Shown here: positions 61,901-64,000 of the stretch, piece after piece
Position numbering within the stretch: the first letter of the stretch is position 1
How the letters are laid out: every line of letters starts with the position of its first letter
Origin: Flavobacterium sp. MDT1-60
GTDB taxonomy: Bacteria > Bacteroidota > Bacteroidia > Flavobacteriales > Flavobacteriaceae
Assembly: GCF_014844035.1 (NCBI RefSeq)
Contig: NZ_CP062159.1
Span: 1,550,001-1,614,000 of the forward strand
Length of the DNA stretch: 64,000 nucleotides
Direction of reading: 5' to 3'
Translations under genes and position numbers: made by a program
The notes under the pieces: generated by a model
What the model was told of the DNA's origin: nothing
Databases searched by the model: none
What the model saw: the letters and a program-made list of their open reading frames with translations, nothing else

Positions 61901-62167
61901 AGTGACTGGGCTGTAGAAGATGGCTCATTCTTAAGACTTAATACACTTACTTTAGGTTATACTGCACCAAATTCATTTACTAGCGCAATACATGCTATTA
62001 AAGTGAGATGTTACCTGACTGCAACAAACGTTTTTGTTCTTACAAATTATTCAGGTCCGGATCCAGAGGTTTCTACAAGAAGAAATACTCCGCTTACGCC
62101 AGGTGTTGATTATTCAGCATATCCACGTAGCAGACAATTGGTTTTTGGTTTAAACCTAAGTTTTTAA
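58946..62167 (+). CDS. SusC/RagA-family TonB-linked outer-membrane protein
   Basis: 1073 residues. Signal peptide (about 1-31, SNQASAQ), a carboxypeptidase-D regulatory-like domain (about 34-112; LEGTVNDATGMSLPGVNVQE, GTSTDFDGKYKLKL), a TonB box region (NLNEVVVVGY), the plug domain (about 115-230; LAEALTGRVAGVQVTSSEGS, APLILVDGFPVN, STAIYGSRGANGVI), then the beta-barrel to the C-terminal Phe of LVFGLNLSF. It imports a glycan or oligosaccharide with TonB energy; the substrate cannot be told from sequence. Followed 16 bp later by susD. Start ATG chosen with the signal peptide. Confidence 0.95.
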   Translation: MNFKDLFNKRTNCCFAVVFLLCLFMSNQASAQNVTLEGTVNDATGMSLPGVNVQEKGTKNGTSTDFDGKYKLKLSNSKAVVTFSFIGFKTKEVSVAGKTKIDVALVEDSNNLNEVVVVGYSSVKKSDLTGAVSVVSGNDLRKNPVANLAEALTGRVAGVQVTSSEGSPDSEIKIRIRGGGSLTQDSAPLILVDGFPVNSMNDVPAADVESQTILKDASSTAIYGSRGANGVILITTKRGKDGAISVNYNMFYGMKTLAKQIDVLPTEDFVKWQYEYALLDAPTPGDVTSYTKYFGNWQDRDLYNGVKGDNWQKQIYGRTGEVQSRDLGIRGGSDKINFNFNYAHYDEKAIMVGSDFNRNNLSLALNSKASDKIDLSFTMRYADTEINGGGLNEQREVSSADARLRHAVGYSPIPLPGLTTDNTDEAVSSYLVNPFVANADADRQQFRKVFNMLGSFSWKIIENLQFKSDFGLDNFYYQDYRFYGRSTYYVNNVPTSENQGMPALTMGDRRDNRFRNANTLSYDFKKLLPEEHNLKFLVGEEMIDTKSTQNLTTIHGFPKFFDFEQAQKLTTQGKPNSVDNYYLPDDKLLSFFGSANYDYKGRYLLTATYRADGSSRFLEDNRWGFFPAAAVAWKLSEESFLKNTSWINLLKLRLSYGEAGNNNIPVGQTVQSFESSTTTWIHGVENFWAPSKTLANPDLKWETTVTQNLGLDYDLFKGRLTGSLEVYKNVTKDLLILFPVAGTGYDNQYRNMGETQNTGFEATANVVAIDKPKYGLNFSFNIGVNKNRINSLGVMSNFGMNTNWASTQIGNDYAVNVGSPIGLMYGYQSDGRYEVSDFDYNGTAYTLKSGVANASTVVGTVQPGYMKLKDINGDGVVNNSDLTIIGDANPKATGGFAINANAYGFDFSAAFNYSIGNDIYNANKIEFTTSNQNGQYRNLSSEMADGTRWTNLNPETGTLVTDPTALAELNANTTMWSPFMSRFVFSDWAVEDGSFLRLNTLTLGYTAPNSFTSAIHAIKVRCYLTATNVFVLTNYSGPDPEVSTRRNTPLTPGVDYSAYPRSRQLVFGLNLSF

Positions 62168-62183
62168 TTTAATAATTATCACG

Positions 62184-63974
62184 ATGAAACATAAAATAAT
62201 AATAGCAGGTTTAATTATAACAAGTCTTTTTACTTCTTGTCAGGAAGATTTTTTAGAGGCTCCTGCACAATCAACATTAGACGAATCAATAATTTTTTCT
62301 ACAGCAGGATTGGCTGAAGGTGCGGTTGATGGAATAAAAGTACCTTTTGCTGAAACTAATTCTTACAGAGGTCGTTTTCTTCCTTTTTATGGATTGAACA
62401 CAGATATTGAATGGTATAATAGTTCGCAAACAGCAGGTGATGCTGCAGATTTATGTGTTTACGATGCAAAAGCGATCAATTCGCAAATGAATACTACAAA
62501 TAATGCCTGGGCAATGATGTATTCCGGAATTGAACGTGCTAATATTTGTATCCGTGGTTTACGCCAATATGGTGACCCAAGACCAGGGACAGATCTTGGA
62601 TATTTATTAGGAGAGGCTTTGACATTAAGAGCAATTTATTATGCAGATTTAATTAAAGCTTGGGGGGATGTTCCTGCTCGTTTTGAGCCAATTAATTCAG
62701 CAACAATTTATTTACCTAAATCAAGTCGTGATGTAGTGTACAAACAAATTATTCAGGATTTGGGAGAAGCTTCTACTTTAGTGCCTTGGCCAAATGAAAC
62801 TACTGCAACAAATTCTGTAGAAAGAATTAATAAGGCTTTTGTAAAAGGATTTCGTGCTCGTTTAGCTTTGGCTGCAAGTGGATTTCAACAATATCCTGAC
62901 GGAATCAGAAGAAGTACAGATCCGGCACTTTCAGTTGCGGCAATGTATAGATTAGCTTTAGACGAATCTCGTTCTGTAATTGCTAGTGGAAAAGCTCGTT
63001 TAGAGCCATCATTTGAAACATTTTGGAAAAAATACAATCAGGAAGTTACAACGGCAGGAGGAGAGTCCCTTTGGGAACTTCCGTTTGCAGATGGTAGAGG
63101 CAGAATGTTATTTAGTTTTGCTGTTCGCCACACTACTAATGACCAGTTTCATGCTAATGGAGCGAATCGTGGAGGTACTGCGGGACCACTTCCTTTCGTT
63201 TTTTATGATTATGATCAACAAGATACGCGTAGAGATGTAACTTGTGTGCCATATAAATATGGTACAGCGGTTAATAATATTGCAAAACAAGAATTAGGTG
63301 CGTTAAATACCTGGTACTTCGGGAAATACCGTTACGAATGGATGAATCGTTTTGTGACGTCAACCAATGACGATGGTGTCAATAAAATCTACATGCGTTA
63401 TGCTGAGGTGCTTCTTATTGCAGCAGAGGCGGCTAACGAATTAGAAGGGCCGGGTGCCGCAGCTCCTTACTTAAAAGAAATTCGCAGAAGAGCGTTCCCT
63501 TCAGCAGCTCAGGCTGTAAAAGTTGATGCTTATGTAAATGCCTTAACGAGTAAAGAAACAATGTTTAATGCTCTTGTTGAAGAAAATAAATTTGAGTTTA
63601 CAGGAGAAATGGAGCGTAAACAAGCACTTATTCGCTGGAATATGCTTAAAGCAAAATTAGATCAGGCAAAACAAAAAATGACAAGTTTAGCCACTCACAC
63701 AGGTGAATACGCTGATGTGCCAGCTACTTTGTATTATAAATTTAAAGCGGATAACGTATCTCTTGATATTTACGGATTAAACAGAGGAGAAACTACAAAT
63801 CCGGGTGTAGCCTATACTGCTTTCCCATGGACATGGACAGGAGCAGCGGCAGATACTAAGATAAATTCATTGTATAAACCAGGAGTTAACCCTGATAACA
63901 GACAATTTTGGCCAATATGGCAAGTGTTTATTGATGGAAGTAATGGACAATTAGTTAATGATTACAATTATTAA
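62184..63974 (+). CDS. SusD/RagB-family nutrient-binding lipoprotein
   Basis: 596 residues. Lipoprotein signal (MKHKIIIAGLIITSLFTSC) with lipobox TSC (Cys19) then QEDFLEAPAQSTLDES. The SusD family core is visible: TPR-like helices with NNAWAMMYSGIERANICIRG, GEALTLRAIYYADLIKAWGD, AFVKGFRARLALAASGFQQY and the RYAEVLLIAAEAANE helix, ending with ENKFEFTGEMERKQALIRWN. It caps the SusC channel and binds the glycan outside the cell. It ends 26 bp before the window edge, so any glycoside hydrolases of this locus lie beyond. Confidence 0.95.
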   Translation: MKHKIIIAGLIITSLFTSCQEDFLEAPAQSTLDESIIFSTAGLAEGAVDGIKVPFAETNSYRGRFLPFYGLNTDIEWYNSSQTAGDAADLCVYDAKAINSQMNTTNNAWAMMYSGIERANICIRGLRQYGDPRPGTDLGYLLGEALTLRAIYYADLIKAWGDVPARFEPINSATIYLPKSSRDVVYKQIIQDLGEASTLVPWPNETTATNSVERINKAFVKGFRARLALAASGFQQYPDGIRRSTDPALSVAAMYRLALDESRSVIASGKARLEPSFETFWKKYNQEVTTAGGESLWELPFADGRGRMLFSFAVRHTTNDQFHANGANRGGTAGPLPFVFYDYDQQDTRRDVTCVPYKYGTAVNNIAKQELGALNTWYFGKYRYEWMNRFVTSTNDDGVNKIYMRYAEVLLIAAEAANELEGPGAAAPYLKEIRRRAFPSAAQAVKVDAYVNALTSKETMFNALVEENKFEFTGEMERKQALIRWNMLKAKLDQAKQKMTSLATHTGEYADVPATLYYKFKADNVSLDIYGLNRGETTNPGVAYTAFPWTWTGAAADTKINSLYKPGVNPDNRQFWPIWQVFIDGSNGQLVNDYNY

Positions 63975-64000
63975 ATCATAGAAAAATATAATCAATTATA

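Noticed and set aside
1..64000. CRISPR array, insertion sequence, prophage or integrative element
   Set aside because: No regularly spaced short direct repeats, transposase, integrase or phage-structural frames were seen; the repeats present are inverted and intergenic.

Overview
The window looks like chromosomal DNA of a Flavobacterium or close relative (Bacteroidota, Flavobacteriaceae). This rests on the strong AT bias, the Bacteroidetes-type -7 promoter element TAnnTTTG in front of many genes, weak Shine-Dalgarno signals, a SusC/SusD pair, an unusually long signal peptidase I, TPR-type sensor kinases with a LytTR regulator, head-GIN/PspC proteins and many small Bacteroidota-specific DUF families. 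The species assignment is inference; no rRNA is present.

Layout. 1-4.7 kb: a DUF4173 membrane protein, then a three-gene unit of an unrecognised Thr-rich protein, a TPR sensor kinase and a LytTR response regulator. 4.8-9 kb: RluF, a P450/monooxygenase pair divergent from a winged-helix regulator, and an alpha/beta hydrolase. 9-24 kb: housekeeping genes (a CT398-like coiled coil that has lost its zinc ribbon, Nif3, LpxK, a hybrid kinase, GAPDH, LipA, an M48 peptidase, TonB, an ECF sigma factor, a GT2, a PaiB-like protein, MurB) and a Tat-exported aminotransferase. 24-28.8 kb: a small two-gene module of unknown function, a GT4, DUF2461, a rhodanese-thioredoxin lipoprotein and RecF. 29-37.6 kb: a TPR protein and lumazine synthase (both frameshifted), MutL, two tandem rhomboids, an EEP-family hydrolase and a DPP-IV-like peptidase. 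37.7-43.7 kb: a reverse-strand block of ParA, ParB, DUF5683, DapB, LepB and WbqC, with RlpA upstream. 44 kb: tRNA-Pro(TGG) and TrxB. 45-49.7 kb: a PadR-PspC-GIN envelope-stress-like cluster.

50.5-56.2 kb is a copper/metal-handling island: a CopA-CopB-like fused multicopper oxidase, an HMA+MauE membrane protein, an AraC regulator with an N-terminal CxxC metal-binding-like domain, a DUF3347 protein and two exported Cys-rich proteins. A toxin-antitoxin pair whose YoeB-like toxin is cut by a stop codon sits inside it. 56.2-58.4 kb is an AraC regulator divergent from a frameshifted MFS exporter. 58.4-64 kb is the start of a polysaccharide (or other glycan) utilisation locus: a regulatory region with LacI-like palindromes, then susC and susD homologues running to the window edge.

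The most useful observations are: three single-base homopolymer deletions that break otherwise complete genes; the nonsense-inactivated toxin beside an intact antitoxin; the copper island with a perfect dyad in front of its operon; the operator/promoter overlap in front of the susCD pair; an all-cysteine loss in the zinc-ribbon protein; and a family of intergenic inverted repeats that begin at or just after stop codons. No insertion sequence, prophage, integrase or CRISPR array was seen.
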